Shown: positions 1 to 9,237, counted from the first letter of the stretch. The stretch: 64,000 nucleotides of DNA from an uncultured Alphaproteobacteria bacterium (GCA_902524655.1 CABZEG010000004.1:1-64000), one strand, 5' to 3'. The notes: generated from the letters alone by a model not told the origin. Numbers and translations are program-made.

Positions 1-2
1 AT

Positions 3-653
3 CAATTGTTGGCTAAGGCTAAAGAAGATGAAAAATTATCTTTTCTTCCGATTATTGTTAAGAGTGATGTAAGAGGATCCGGTGAAGCGATTGTTCAGGC
101 AATGGAAAAAATAAAAAGTGAGGAGGTTGAAGTTAGAGTCGTTCATTCAGGTGTTGGCGCTATAACAGAAAGTGACATAACTTTGGCATTATCTTCTAGT
201 TCTATAATTATAGGATTTAATGTAAGAGCAAACAGCGCTGCTAGGGAGAGTGCATCTCAGAAAAAAATTGATATAAGATACTATTCAGTGATATATGATC
301 TTGTTGACGACATCACCAGGGCGGCAGAAGGGCTTCTTTCGCCGGAAATAAAAGAAACTTTTATAGGGTACGCTAAAATACAAGAGGTTTTCAAAATCAC
401 TGGTGTTGGAAAGATCGCTGGTTGCTTAGTAACTGAGGGGCACGCGAAAAGAGATGTTGGTGTTCGTCTCTTAAGAGAAGATGTTGTTATTCATACAGGA
501 AAGCTTAAAACACTTAAAAGATTTAAAGATGAAGTTAAAGAAGTACAGTCTGGACAGGAATGTGGAATGGCTTTCGAGGCATATGAGGATATCAGAAAAA
601 ACGACGTTATAGAAATTTTTACTACACAGGAAGTAGCGCGAACCTTAAGCTGA
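3..653 (+). CDS. infB: Translation initiation factor IF-2, C-terminal part (5' truncated by window edge)
   Basis: The frame is open at the window edge, so this is the last ~216 residues of a much longer protein (IF-2 is usually 850-950 residues). IF-2 is the GTPase that places initiator fMet-tRNA on the 30S subunit. What remains matches domains III and IV: the stretch [16 protein letters not shown], the segment GFNVRA, and an ending with the motif KNDVIEIF typical of the C2 domain that binds fMet-tRNA. The G domain lies outside the window. The stop is only 8 nt before hslV, so the two are probably co-transcribed; rbfA, the usual alphaproteobacterial downstream neighbour, is absent. Confidence 0.93.
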   Translation, partial: QLLAKAKEDEKLSFLPIIVKSDVRGSGEAIVQAMEKIKSEEVEVRVVHSGVGAITESDITLALSSSSIIIGFNVRANSAARESASQKKIDIRYYSVIYDLVDDITRAAEGLLSPEIKETFIGYAKIQEVFKITGVGKIAGCLVTEGHAKRDVGVRLLREDVVIHTGKLKTLKRFKDEVKEVQSGQECGMAFEAYEDIRKNDVIEIFTTQEVARTLS

Positions 654-661
654 CTTGAAAT

Positions 662-1207
662 ATGAAAAATATGCATGGAACAACTATAGTCGGTGTCAGA
701 AAACAAGGAAGTGTCACAATTGCTGGCGATGGACAAGTCAGTTTAGGTAATACAATAATAAAAGGAACCGCTCAGAAAATTAGATCCATAACAAATGAGG
801 GTTATAAAGTTATCGCAGGTTTTGCTGGTTCCACCGCAGACGCCTTTACTCTTATAGAAAGATTGGAGGAAAAACTTGAGAAACATCCAGGTCAACTGTC
901 CAAAGCGTCTGTGGAACTTGCTAAAAATTGGAGAACTGACAAATATCTAAGAAATTTAGAGGCTATGATGATCGTTTCTGATGGGGTTGAGTTATTAATA
1001 ATAACTGGTTCGGGAGATGTATTAGAGCCTGAAAATAATATAGCATCTGTAGGTTCTGGTGGCAACTTTGCGTTGGCTGCTGCTAGAGCTTTGTACGAAG
1101 GAGAAGATAATTCAGAAAAAATCGCTACAAAAGCTATTAGCATTGCTTCTGAAATATGTGTTTACACTAATGACAACGTTAATTACTTAACTTTGAATTC
1201 GAGATAA
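662..1207 (+). CDS. hslV: ATP-dependent protease HslV, catalytic subunit (ClpQ)
   Basis: Proteasome-like threonine peptidase that forms a double hexamer capped by HslU and degrades regulatory or misfolded cytoplasmic proteins. The pattern [10 protein letters not shown] followed by [14 protein letters not shown] is the family N-terminus; the nucleophile should be the first Thr of TTIVGV, and IGSGG/YTN-like features (VGSGG, CVYTN) follow near residues 125 and 170. The called start gives six residues before that Thr; an in-frame ATG at 671 would leave only M-H-G. Either way a short propeptide must be removed, as in other alphaproteobacterial HslV. Length 181 is normal. hslU starts one base after the stop. 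Confidence 0.97.
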   Translation: MKNMHGTTIVGVRKQGSVTIAGDGQVSLGNTIIKGTAQKIRSITNEGYKVIAGFAGSTADAFTLIERLEEKLEKHPGQLSKASVELAKNWRTDKYLRNLEAMMIVSDGVELLIITGSGDVLEPENNIASVGSGGNFALAAARALYEGEDNSEKIATKAISIASEICVYTNDNVNYLTLNSR

Positions 1208-1208
1208 T

Positions 1209-2519
1209 ATGTCAAGCAACCTTACCCCAAAACAAATAGTAAAAGAGCTTGATAGATTTATAATAGGTCAAGAAGACGCAAAGAAATCGGTGGCGATTGC
1301 ATTGAGAAATCGGTGGAGACACCAGCATGTGATCGACGGTATAAAGGATGAAATATACCCTAAGAACTTACTTATGATTGGTCCTACTGGTGTAGGAAAA
1401 ACAGAAATATCAAGGCGATTATCTAAAATAGCAAAAGCCCCTTTTTTAAAAGTTGAAGCAACAAAATTTACTGAAGTTGGATATGTTGGAAGAGACGTTG
1501 AGCAAATAATTAGAGATCTCTTAGAAAACTCAATTATCCTTGTAAAAAAAGAGATGAGTAAGTCTGTTTATGAAAAAGCAAAAGCAGAAGCTGAAAACAT
1601 TGTACTAAAATACATCGCTGGCGAAGAAGCAAGAGAGTCTACAAAAAATTCATTTAGAAAAAAGTTGAGGGATGGTCTTTTAGACGATAAGGAAATAGAG
1701 ATTGAGGTTTTTGAAAAGAACAATCCACTTCCAACAATAGACTTACCGAACTTAACTAGTGGTTCAATGGGTATTATGAACTTGAGCGACATATTTGGCA
1801 AAAATTTTGGTACATATAAAAGAAAAAAGAAAATAAAGGTTGGAGAAAGTCACAAAATACTTATTGATCAGGAAATGGAAAAGCTTTTAGACAACGAAAA
1901 TATTCAAAAGGAGGCAAAGACAAGAGTAGAACAAAGTGGTATAGTCTTTGTAGATGAAATAGATAAAGTGTGTACAAACTCCGCGTCTAAATCTGCTGAG
2001 GTAAGTCGCGAAGGAGTTCAACGCGATTTGCTTCCACTGATTGAAGGCACTATTGTATCCACAAAATATGGTCCAATTAAAACTGATCAAATTCTATTTA
2101 TTTGCTCAGGGGCTTTTCATTTGTCTAAACCATCTGATCTTCTCCCGGAGCTACAAGGAAGACTACCAATAAGAGTACAACTGAACCCACTAAAAAAAGA
2201 ACATTTTAAAAAAATTTTAACTGATACTGATAACAGTCTTACCAAACAATATATTGAATTGATAAAGACTGAAGGTGTTGAACTGATTTTTGCGGATGAC
2301 GGTATAGATAAAATATGTTCCCTAGCTGAGGAAGTAAATTTTAATGTCGAAAATATAGGTGCAAGGAGACTTCATACAATCCTGGAGAAAGTCCTCGAAG
2401 ACATAAGTTTCTGTGCGCCAGATTTAAAAGGAAAAAAAGTTGTAATAAACAAAAAGCTAGTTGAAAAACACGTGGGTAGCCTTTCAAAAACTACTGATTT
2501 AAGGAAATACGTTCTTTGA
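1209..2519 (+). CDS. hslU: ATP-dependent unfoldase HslU (ClpY)
   Basis: AAA+ unfoldase partner of HslV. Visible: Walker A GPTGVGKT (residues ~58-65), pore-loop motif GYVGRD (~91-96), a charged I-domain of roughly residues 110-235, Walker B IVFVDEIDK (~245-253), sensor region and a C-terminus ending in LRKYVL, which resembles the tail that inserts into HslV. Length 436 matches the family. It follows hslV by one base, so the two are translationally linked. Its last 21 bp overlap the 3' end of the convergent Smr gene. Confidence 0.98.
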   Translation: MSSNLTPKQIVKELDRFIIGQEDAKKSVAIALRNRWRHQHVIDGIKDEIYPKNLLMIGPTGVGKTEISRRLSKIAKAPFLKVEATKFTEVGYVGRDVEQIIRDLLENSIILVKKEMSKSVYEKAKAEAENIVLKYIAGEEARESTKNSFRKKLRDGLLDDKEIEIEVFEKNNPLPTIDLPNLTSGSMGIMNLSDIFGKNFGTYKRKKKIKVGESHKILIDQEMEKLLDNENIQKEAKTRVEQSGIVFVDEIDKVCTNSASKSAEVSREGVQRDLLPLIEGTIVSTKYGPIKTDQILFICSGAFHLSKPSDLLPELQGRLPIRVQLNPLKKEHFKKILTDTDNSLTKQYIELIKTEGVELIFADDGIDKICSLAEEVNFNVENIGARRLHTILEKVLEDISFCAPDLKGKKVVINKKLVEKHVGSLSKTTDLRKYVL

Positions 2520-3091
2520 TCTTTTAAGAAAAAAGTAGTAAGCACCATCTCCACCATGTTTATCTAGTGCTTTCGAAATATACTGTACTTTATCGCGATA
2601 AAAGTTGCCAGAAAGCCATTTTTTTAATTCACTTTTTATTGTATGCGTCTTTCCATAGTTGTTTGGCCTTGAATTTTTACCCTTTCCAGTGATGATCAAC
2701 AAAAACCGCTTATTTTGTTTAAAACTCTTAGCAACGAAAAGCTGCAAGCGCATCTCAGCTTCTTTTAAAGAGAATCCATGAAGGTCAATGGTTGCTTCAA
2801 TGTTAATCTTTCCACTTTTTATTCGTCTCAACTTATTCTTTTCCACTTGAATATTAATCTCAGGAGAGTTGATTTTATCAAAATGCATCGAACTAAAAAT
2901 CTTGGACCCAGAGCTTCTTTTCAACGTGGGAACTATAGGATCAAAGATTGCTACTGGTGTGGTGGCCGGTTTTAAATTACTTATATTAGCGCCGGTCTTG
3001 CTAGAATTTTTTTTTTTATGTTGTTCTTAACAACAAAAGCTTCCCATAAGCTTTGATTTATATCTTTTTTTCTGCTTTTTTCTTTTTTCAT
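2499..3091 (-). CDS. Smr-domain protein (MutS2 C-terminal-like), frame broken in an A11 tract
   Basis: The C-terminal part carries a full Smr domain: DLHG, a strand ending in IITGKG, and HGGDGAYYFFLKR. Smr domains bind or nick nucleic acids; the role of this stand-alone form is unknown. In the downstream frame no ATG exists, only a TTG at 2924 inside the protein. An upstream frame starts with ATG at 3091, overlaps the Tim44 gene stop as ATGA, and encodes M-K-K-E-K-S-R-K-K followed by QSLWEAFVVKN, which resembles the N-terminus of alphaproteobacterial Smr proteins. The two frames meet at an A11 run (T11 at 3007-3017 on the plus strand); one added A, or a -1 slip, restores a ~197-residue protein. 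Convergent with hslU, with a 21-bp overlap. Confidence 0.82.
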
Positions 3092-3741
3092 AAAGTAGAC
3101 TTTAAAAGCCATATAGGACTTTTTTCGGATAGATTTTTAGTGAAAACCCAGGTGTCTGTTTGTTTTTTTATCTCGTCAGGATGTCCCTCTATGATAGTTC
3201 CGCTGGCATCCTTTACTACTGTAGTTAGCTCTGATTTAAATGAAAGTGTAACATCAGCAATTTTTGTTTTTTGACTGAATGATGCATTTATTATTCTTAT
3301 ATCTCTCATCCCTATGAACTTAGCATCAATTATAATCCCTTCCTTCTTTCTTTTGTCTATTACCGACTTGAAGCTTTTTAATACTTTACTTTCCAAGAGA
3401 GTGTTTAATTTTTCTGTGTCACCTTTTTCAAAAGCCATCAGGATTATTTCATATGCCATCTTCGCACCGGAGACAAATTTGTTCACGCTGAAATCTTTGT
3501 CAAAATCCTTCATCTTTTTAAATGCCTGAGCACTCTTGCTGTTTTCTTCCACATAATCAAAAATGTCGTCATCAGGATTGTTATTTTTTGCTTCATCCAT
3601 AACATCTGGTTTATTAATAACGCTGGTTGGTTCTTTCATGTCTTTGAGGGTCTTCTCAAAACCTTCTCGGGAACCCAGAACCGCTCTTAAGCGCCAAAAG
3701 AGAAAAATCGCTACAGCTGCTAATATAAATATTTGTAACAT
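3088..3741 (-). CDS. Tim44-like domain membrane-anchored protein
   Basis: A hydrophobic N-terminal anchor (MLQIFILAAVAIFLFW, residues 1-16) is followed by a charged linker rich in D, K and N and a C-terminal Tim44/TimA-type domain (from about residue 80) with the strand pattern KTKIADVTLSFKSE. Alphaproteobacterial relatives are inner-membrane proteins adjacent to secB and are thought to help membrane or export processes; the mechanism is not settled. The gene diverges from secB. It overlaps the downstream Smr gene by ATGA, so they form an operon. mltA, often found between these genes in relatives, is missing. Confidence 0.85.
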   Translation of the reverse strand: MLQIFILAAVAIFLFWRLRAVLGSREGFEKTLKDMKEPTSVINKPDVMDEAKNNNPDDDIFDYVEENSKSAQAFKKMKDFDKDFSVNKFVSGAKMAYEIILMAFEKGDTEKLNTLLESKVLKSFKSVIDKRKKEGIIIDAKFIGMRDIRIINASFSQKTKIADVTLSFKSELTTVVKDASGTIIEGHPDEIKKQTDTWVFTKNLSEKSPIWLLKSTL

Positions 3742-3821
3742 TTGTACTGGTCCAATTATTTTTTATATCTCTGAATTGAGGAAATATTTTTACTACGAAA
3801 TAAATATAAGAGTTAATTCTA

Positions 3822-3850
3822 TTGTGTCCACTAGTAAGATGAAGTATATA
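3822..3850 (+). promoter_or_regulatory. Candidate sigma-70-type promoter for secB
   Basis: TTGTGT (3822-3827), a 17-nt spacer, then TATATA (3845-3850), 32 nt before the secB ATG in the secB/Tim44 divergent gap. Both hexamers are close to consensus and the spacing is ideal, but random matches are common in AT-rich DNA. Confidence 0.45.
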
Positions 3851-3882
3851 GTTCCTTTAAACAAATAAAAGTTAAAAATACC

Positions 3883-4359
3883 ATGTCTTCAAAACAATTA
3901 GCTACAGATGATTATAGTTACTATGTTGAAAACTTGCTATTTAATCATGACATCGAGATATTGTCCCAATTCATCAAAGATATGTCTTTTGAAAAAAAAG
4001 AGGATTATGTCTATTTTACTGAGGAAGACTTTAAAGGAAAAACGGATTTTTCGCTTAACATTGAAGTCGAAAACAAGCAACGGGATAATGGTTTAATATT
4101 AGTATCTCTTATTGTAAATTTGGAAGCTAAAATTAATAATAAGACAGCTTTTATATTGGAAATGACGTACTGTGGCTTATTTAAGTTTCCAAATGTGAGT
4201 GAGCAGATACTTGAGAAGCAAATAAAAGTTGAAAGTCCAAAAATGCTTTTCCCATATATAAGAAGGATAATTTCTCAAACAATGATAGAAAGTGGCATGC
4301 CAAACATTGATATAAAAAATATCAACTTTTTTGATCTATTTAAATCTAATAAAGATTAA
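3883..4359 (+). CDS. secB: Protein-export chaperone SecB
   Basis: Tetrameric cytosolic chaperone that keeps presecretory proteins unfolded and hands them to SecA. Recognised from the N-terminal strand FIKDMSFEKK and the C-terminal signature LFPYIRRIISQTMIESGMPN, both typical of SecB. Length 158 is normal. Divergent from the Tim44-like gene and convergent with dnaQ, overlapping its stop by 4 bp. The arrangement secB beside dnaQ-coaE-aroE is conserved in alphaproteobacteria. Confidence 0.96.
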   Translation: MSSKQLATDDYSYYVENLLFNHDIEILSQFIKDMSFEKKEDYVYFTEEDFKGKTDFSLNIEVENKQRDNGLILVSLIVNLEAKINNKTAFILEMTYCGLFKFPNVSEQILEKQIKVESPKMLFPYIRRIISQTMIESGMPNIDIKNINFFDLFKSNKD

Positions 4360-5081
4360 TACCATAAATTCTTCTTCATACCTGAAATAAATCTTGCATG
4401 GATCTGCTTTTCTCGATGCGACAACCTATTATCGATCAAAGGGAGTTTTCTAATAAAAGGTTTTCTTACTAGGTTTTTACTATAATTACCTTCAGCTTCA
4501 TTATTAAGTTTTGAAAATTGGAAATCAGGCTGTTTTCCTCCAACTAACTCCAGATAAATTTCAGACAGTATTTCGCTATCAATAAGAGCACCATGACTTC
4601 CTTTTCTCTTATTGTTGATACCAAACTTTATACATAAAGAGTCTAAAGAAACTGATTTACCAGGATACAACTTCTTTGCGATTTCCAGAGTATCAATTAC
4701 ATATTCATTCTTTAATTCCTTGAAGGGTAATCTCTTATATACATCAATGTTGCTATTCTCAAGTCTCTGAATTTCTTGATTTATAAACCCAATATCAAAC
4801 TTAGCATTATGTATAATTAATTTTGAGCCATTCAAAAATTTTATGAAGCTCTCTATTATTTCCGAAAACAGTGGTTTGTCGGACAAAAAACCTGTAGACA
4901 AACCATGTACATTGAAAGATTGATCCGGCATTTCGCCTTCTAACATTGGATTTAAATAGGAGTGGAATGTATTTCCTGTCGGGATGTGGTTTATGAGTTC
5001 TAAAGCCCCTATCTCAACTATCCGGTCTCCCTTATCTGCTTGTAGCCCAGTAGTTTCAGTGTCTAAAACAACCTCTCTCAT
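4356..5081 (-). CDS. dnaQ: DNA polymerase III epsilon subunit (3'-5' proofreading exonuclease)
   Basis: DEDDh exonuclease that proofreads for the replicative polymerase. ExoI motif DTETTG at residues 7-12, ExoII near HNAKFDIGF and ExoIII HGALIDSE with the catalytic His and Asp are all present. The 241-residue length matches epsilon rather than the longer DinG-type fusions. The start MREVVLDTETTGL is the normal one. It follows coaE by 4 nt and completes an aroE-coaE-dnaQ operon read away from the candidate origin. Confidence 0.96.
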   Translation of the reverse strand: MREVVLDTETTGLQADKGDRIVEIGALELINHIPTGNTFHSYLNPMLEGEMPDQSFNVHGLSTGFLSDKPLFSEIIESFIKFLNGSKLIIHNAKFDIGFINQEIQRLENSNIDVYKRLPFKELKNEYVIDTLEIAKKLYPGKSVSLDSLCIKFGINNKRKGSHGALIDSEILSEIYLELVGGKQPDFQFSKLNNEAEGNYSKNLVRKPFIRKLPLIDNRLSHREKQIHARFISGMKKNLWY

Positions 5082-5085
5082 CTTT

Positions 5086-5688
5086 TTACAGAAATCCCTT
5101 TATTCTTTTGTGTATTTGTGCAATTTCTTGTTTTGTTTCTAATAAACTTTTGTCCGTGTCTATAATGAAATCGGCCCTTTTTATCTTTTCTTCTTCGTTC
5201 ATTTGATTTCGTTTAATTAACTGGAAATCTTTCTCTGTCATATTTTTTCTCTTTAGCACTCTTTCCCTTTGTGTATTTTCTGAAGCTGTAACAACTAAAA
5301 CAGCGTCAAAGTTCTTCTCTAGTTTTTTTTCAAAAAGAAGAGGGATGTCAAAAATTATTATAGGCAAATTTTCATTTAAACTAACAAATTCGTTCTTCGA
5401 ATGTTCCAATAGTGGGTGAACTATATCTTCTATCTTTTCAAGTATGGCATTGTCTTGATGAATTAAATATCTTAATTTATTTTTATCAATACCCTTCTCT
5501 GTCACAACTGTAGGGAACACTTTAGATATTTTCTTTGTAGCAGCACCATTTTTTTTATACAAATGTTCAACTTCGTTGTCTGCACACCAAACCGGGACAT
5601 TGAGATCCCGAAAGAAACTTGAAACGGTAGTTTTTCCCATAGCAATAGAGCCCGTCAAGCCAAGAATAAATTTAGGTTTTTTATTCAA
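5086..5688 (-). CDS. coaE: Dephospho-CoA kinase
   Basis: Catalyses the last step of coenzyme A synthesis, phosphorylating the 3'-OH of dephospho-CoA. P-loop GSIAMGKTT near residues 13-21, then the D of WCADNEVEHLY and the segment FDIPLLFEKK, as in CoaE. Length 200 is normal. The start is TTG (codon 5688-5686), lying 8 bp inside the aroE 3' end, so translation is probably coupled to aroE. Confidence 0.96.
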   Translation of the reverse strand: MNKKPKFILGLTGSIAMGKTTVSSFFRDLNVPVWCADNEVEHLYKKNGAATKKISKVFPTVVTEKGIDKNKLRYLIHQDNAILEKIEDIVHPLLEHSKNEFVSLNENLPIIIFDIPLLFEKKLEKNFDAVLVVTASENTQRERVLKRKNMTEKDFQLIKRNQMNEEEKIKRADFIIDTDKSLLETKQEIAQIHKRIKGFL

Positions 5689-6526
5689 CTATGAACTTTC
5701 TAGTTTCTTCATCGATAATTGGTGTTTTTTGAAACCAATGTTCGAAACCAGGTACTGCTTGATTAATCAACATACCTATTCCACCCACCGTTTTCAGCTT
5801 TAGTTTTTCAGCCTCTTTCATAAGCTCTGTAATTAGCGGATTGTAAACAATATCAACTACTAGTGCTGTTTTTTTTGCTCTAGATATTGGTTGTGAGAAC
5901 TCTGGTTGGCCTATCATACCCATCGAAGTAGCATTAATAATTAAATCTGCTTTTACTATCGTTTCAGGAGCTGTTCTCCAGTCAATTACCGATACTTTAG
6001 CACCTAAATTCTCAGATATTATTTGAGCCTTTGATCGGGTTCTATTTGTTATACCTACTTCCTTTACACCATTTGATATTAATGCGGATGCTATAGCTCT
6101 AGCCGACCCACCTGCTCCATATATTAATGCCACTTTGTCGTAGAAATCATAGTCTGGAATTTCATCAATTATATTTTGAATAAAACCATAACCATCTGTA
6201 TTATCAGCATGAATTTTCCCACTTCTACTAAAGTATAGTGTGTTTGCAGCTCCTATTAAAGCGGCTCTATCAGTAACAGAATCTGCTATAGAAAGTACAT
6301 TTGTTTTATGTGGTATTGTAACATTGACACCGTTAAACCCAAGATTTATTAAACTCTTAATGGAAGTTTTAAGGTTTTCCGTAGTAACCGAAAACGGAAT
6401 GTAAAAACCGTTTATTTCATATTTTGATAACCAAAAATTATGTAATTTCGGAGATTTACTGTGGGATATTGGGTGCCCTATTACTCCTGCCAAATATGGT
6501 ACTTTCTCTGTTATGTTTTTATCCAT
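5681..6526 (-). CDS. aroE: Shikimate 5-dehydrogenase (NADP+)
   Basis: Reduces 3-dehydroshikimate in the chorismate pathway. Signature elements: GHPISHSKSPKLHN at the substrate-binding N-terminus, the catalytic Lys in VTIPHK, the Asp in ADNTDGYGF, the nucleotide loop GAGGSARA, and the NATSMG motif. Length 281 is typical. It is the first gene of an aroE-coaE-dnaQ operon; maf, which precedes aroE in many relatives, is absent. A strong promoter-like sequence lies about 70 nt upstream. Confidence 0.97.
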   Translation of the reverse strand: MDKNITEKVPYLAGVIGHPISHSKSPKLHNFWLSKYEINGFYIPFSVTTENLKTSIKSLINLGFNGVNVTIPHKTNVLSIADSVTDRAALIGAANTLYFSRSGKIHADNTDGYGFIQNIIDEIPDYDFYDKVALIYGAGGSARAIASALISNGVKEVGITNRTRSKAQIISENLGAKVSVIDWRTAPETIVKADLIINATSMGMIGQPEFSQPISRAKKTALVVDIVYNPLITELMKEAEKLKLKTVGGIGMLINQAVPGFEHWFQKTPIIDEETRKFIVE

Positions 6527-6810
6527 ATTAGTCTGTTAATTAAAATGGGGTTATGTTAGTAATTTTTTTCAGTTTAAAACCAAATCACATTTTATTATAA
6601 ACTATTATCTTTTTTTCAACAACTAAGCTCACATTAAAAAAAAGTTAATATTAGTGAACTGCTAGTTAAAAATTCCTCAATAATGCATATTTTTTAGTAA
6701 CTTGTACGATTAATGCCAATAGTTATTTTCAGAAAAAAAGCTCTTGATAAAACTATCCCCGCATTTTTGTGTATATACTACAAACAACAAATACATTATA
6801 AATATATATT
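6527..6810. other. AT-rich divergent gap between aroE and hemE: candidate chromosomal origin (oriC)
   Basis: This 284-bp gap has no gene and is strongly AT-rich. In Caulobacter and Rickettsia the origin lies beside hemE, with maf/aroE/coaE/dnaQ/secB on the other side, and the same neighbours flank this gap. Genes on both sides mostly point away from it, and two parS sites lie 4-6 kb to the right. Against: I see no perfect DnaA box (TTATCCACA). The nearest are TTATCCATA at 6519-6527, one mismatch, and weaker matches. The claim rests on synteny rather than on boxes. Confidence 0.4.
6594..6622 (-). promoter_or_regulatory. Candidate sigma-70-type promoter for aroE-coaE-dnaQ
   Basis: Read on the minus strand: TTGTTG (6622-6617), a 17-nt spacer, then a perfect TATAAT (6599-6594), about 68 nt upstream of the aroE ATG. 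It is the best housekeeping-type promoter match I found in the window. Confidence 0.55.
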
Positions 6811-7842
6811 ATGAATCTGTTCTTAAAATGTGTAAATGGTCAATCTATCGAGCGACCACCCATTTGGTTTATGCGACAAGCTGGTAGATATCTTGCAGAG
6901 TATCGTAACACTAGAAGAAAAGCAGGTTCTTTCTTAAACCTTTGTTATAATTCTGATCTAGCAACTGAAGTTACATTACAACCTATTGAAAAATTCGGAT
7001 TTGATGCCGCTATTTTATTTGCAGATATATTATTAATATTGGATGCTTTAGGTGCAAAAGTTGATTTCGTAGAAGGTCAAGGTCCTTTGATAGAGCCAAT
7101 AAGGGAAAGAAGAGATATAAATAAAATTAGTAATGTAGGAAAGATGCATGAAAAACTTGCCCCAGTATATGAAACCGTCAAGAAATTAAAAAGACAACTA
7201 CCAACGAATGTTCCTTTAATTGGTTTTGCGGGAGCGCCTTGGACGCTTGCAACATATTTAATTAATGGAAAAGGAGAACAAGGGTCATTAACAGCAAAAA
7301 AGTTTTTAATTGAAAACAATGAAGAGTTTGAAGAAATTATAAGCTTATTAACTAAAGCAACAATAGAATACTTGTTAATGCAAATTAAATCGGGTGCTGA
7401 TGTAATAAAGATTTTTGATAGTTGGGCTGGTGCACTAAATGCTGACATGGCCATACGTTATTCCCTAGAACCAATTAAAAAAATAGTGAGTGAAATTAAA
7501 AAAGAATATTCAGATATACCATTTATAGTATTTCCTAGATCTGTAAATACTATATATAGAAAATTTTCTGATACTGATTGTTTTGATGTGTTAGCAATTG
7601 ATCAGTTTTTAGATCGGCAATGGGTTGTAAATGAAATTCAACCAAAGAAAATAATTCAGGGTAATTTAGATCCTATTTTTTTAACACAAAGGAAAGATAT
7701 ACTTATTCAAGAGTTAAAGAAAGTAACGGAGGATTTTAAAAATTACCCCTATATTTTTAATCTGGGACATGGAATCACTCCGGATGCAAAGGTAGAAAAT
7801 GTTGAATTGGTGGTTGAGTTTATAAAAAAGCTAAGATTATAG
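6811..7842 (+). CDS. hemE: Uroporphyrinogen decarboxylase
   Basis: Decarboxylates the four acetate side chains of uroporphyrinogen III to give coproporphyrinogen III in heme synthesis. The N-terminal signature PPIWFMRQAGRYLAEYR contains the substrate-binding Arg residues; GFAGAPWTLATYL and the C-terminal GHGITP motif also match. Length 343 is normal. It opens a long plus-strand run (hemE, rho, mnmE, mnmG, rsmG, parA, parB). hemH and hemJ, often between hemE and rho in relatives, are not here. Confidence 0.97.
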   Translation: MNLFLKCVNGQSIERPPIWFMRQAGRYLAEYRNTRRKAGSFLNLCYNSDLATEVTLQPIEKFGFDAAILFADILLILDALGAKVDFVEGQGPLIEPIRERRDINKISNVGKMHEKLAPVYETVKKLKRQLPTNVPLIGFAGAPWTLATYLINGKGEQGSLTAKKFLIENNEEFEEIISLLTKATIEYLLMQIKSGADVIKIFDSWAGALNADMAIRYSLEPIKKIVSEIKKEYSDIPFIVFPRSVNTIYRKFSDTDCFDVLAIDQFLDRQWVVNEIQPKKIIQGNLDPIFLTQRKDILIQELKKVTEDFKNYPYIFNLGHGITPDAKVENVELVVEFIKKLRL

Positions 7843-7945
7843 ATATAGAACCTTAAATACATATAAAAAGTTGACAAAATAAAAAAAAGCATTTAACCCT
7901 GTATACGTCTAAAATTCCCTTTCTTTTGAATAAATCCTTAAATAC

Positions 7946-9229
7946 ATGGTTGATATAGATAATACGAAGCAGCTGTCTCTAGCAGAACTCAAAACTCAGA
8001 GCCCAAGCGATTTGTTAATGCTTGCCGAAAAGCTTGAAATAGAAAACGCATCATCGATGAGAAAGGGCGATATGATGTTTTCAATATTAAAAGATATGGC
8101 TGAAGATGGTGTTGAAATATCTGGAGATGGTGTATTAGAAGTGTTGCAAGATGGATTTGGTTTTTTAAGATCAACTGATGCAAATTATTTACCTGGTCCA
8201 GACGATATATACGTAAGCCCTAGCAAAATAAAAAAATTTTCATTGAGAACGGGAGATACTGTTGAAGGTGTAATCAGAGCACCTAAAGAAGGTGAAAGAT
8301 ATTTTGGATTAGTAAAGGTTACAAAAATAAACTTCCTAGAAATGGAAAAAGCAAAACATAAAATACACTTTGACAATCTTACACCACTCTATCCTGATGA
8401 AAGAATTGGCTTGGAGTTAAATGACCCAACGATAAAAGATAAGTCAGCTCGAGTAATTGATCTTGTGGCTCCAATAGGAAAGGGTCAAAGATCCTTAATT
8501 GTTGCACCACCTCGAACCGGCAAAACTGTGATATTACAAAATATTGCCCACTCAATAGAGAAAAATCACCCAGAGTGCTTTTTAATTGTTCTATTAGTGG
8601 ACGAGAGACCTGAAGAGGTAACTGACATGCAGAGATCGGTGAAAGGTGAAGTTATCTCCTCTACTTTCGATGAACCAGCAACTAGGCATGTTGCTGTTGC
8701 TGAGATGGTGATCGAAAAAGCGAAGAGGCTAGTTGAGCATAAAAGAGATGTGGTGATATTGTTAGATTCGATTACTAGGTTAGGGAGAGCGTACAATACA
8801 GTTGTGCCCTCTTCTGGTAAGGTTCTAACAGGTGGAGTGGATGCTAATGCACTTCAAAGACCAAAGAGATTTTTTGGAGCTGCCAGAAACATAGAAGAAG
8901 GAGGCTCTTTAACGATAATCGCTACTGCTCTAATCGATACTGGTAGTAGAATGGACGAAGTTATTTTCGAAGAATTCAAGGGCACTGGAAATTCAGAACT
9001 TGTTCTCGATAGAAAAGTAGCTGATAAAAGAGTTTTCCCAGCTATAGATATATTAAAATCAGGCACACGAAAAGAAGATTTACTTATAGACAAAAAGGAA
9101 TTAACAAAAATATTTGTTCTTAGGAGAATTCTTAATCCCATGGGAACAACTGATGCAGTAGAATTTCTTCTCGAAAAGCTCAAACAAACAAAGACAAACA
9201 ACGACTTTTTTGATTCTATGAATACCTGA
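7946..9229 (+). CDS. rho: Transcription termination factor Rho
   Basis: Hexameric RNA helicase that ends transcription at rut sites. An N-terminal helical domain is followed by the cold-shock-like RNA-binding domain ([20 protein letters not shown], about residues 70-90), Walker A APPRTGKT (~190), the VDERPEEV segment and the Q-loop/R-loop region near [11 protein letters not shown]. Length 427 is standard. A TTGACA lies at 7871-7876 in the 103-nt gap upstream, but I see no convincing -10 partner. Confidence 0.98.
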   Translation: MVDIDNTKQLSLAELKTQSPSDLLMLAEKLEIENASSMRKGDMMFSILKDMAEDGVEISGDGVLEVLQDGFGFLRSTDANYLPGPDDIYVSPSKIKKFSLRTGDTVEGVIRAPKEGERYFGLVKVTKINFLEMEKAKHKIHFDNLTPLYPDERIGLELNDPTIKDKSARVIDLVAPIGKGQRSLIVAPPRTGKTVILQNIAHSIEKNHPECFLIVLLVDERPEEVTDMQRSVKGEVISSTFDEPATRHVAVAEMVIEKAKRLVEHKRDVVILLDSITRLGRAYNTVVPSSGKVLTGGVDANALQRPKRFFGAARNIEEGGSLTIIATALIDTGSRMDEVIFEEFKGTGNSELVLDRKVADKRVFPAIDILKSGTRKEDLLIDKKELTKIFVLRRILNPMGTTDAVEFLLEKLKQTKTNNDFFDSMNT

Positions 9230-9237
9230 GAAAGCCT

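Noticed and set aside
7871-7907. TTGACA before rho as a full promoter
   Set aside because: No good -10 hexamer is found at 16-18 nt; TATACG lies 25 nt away.
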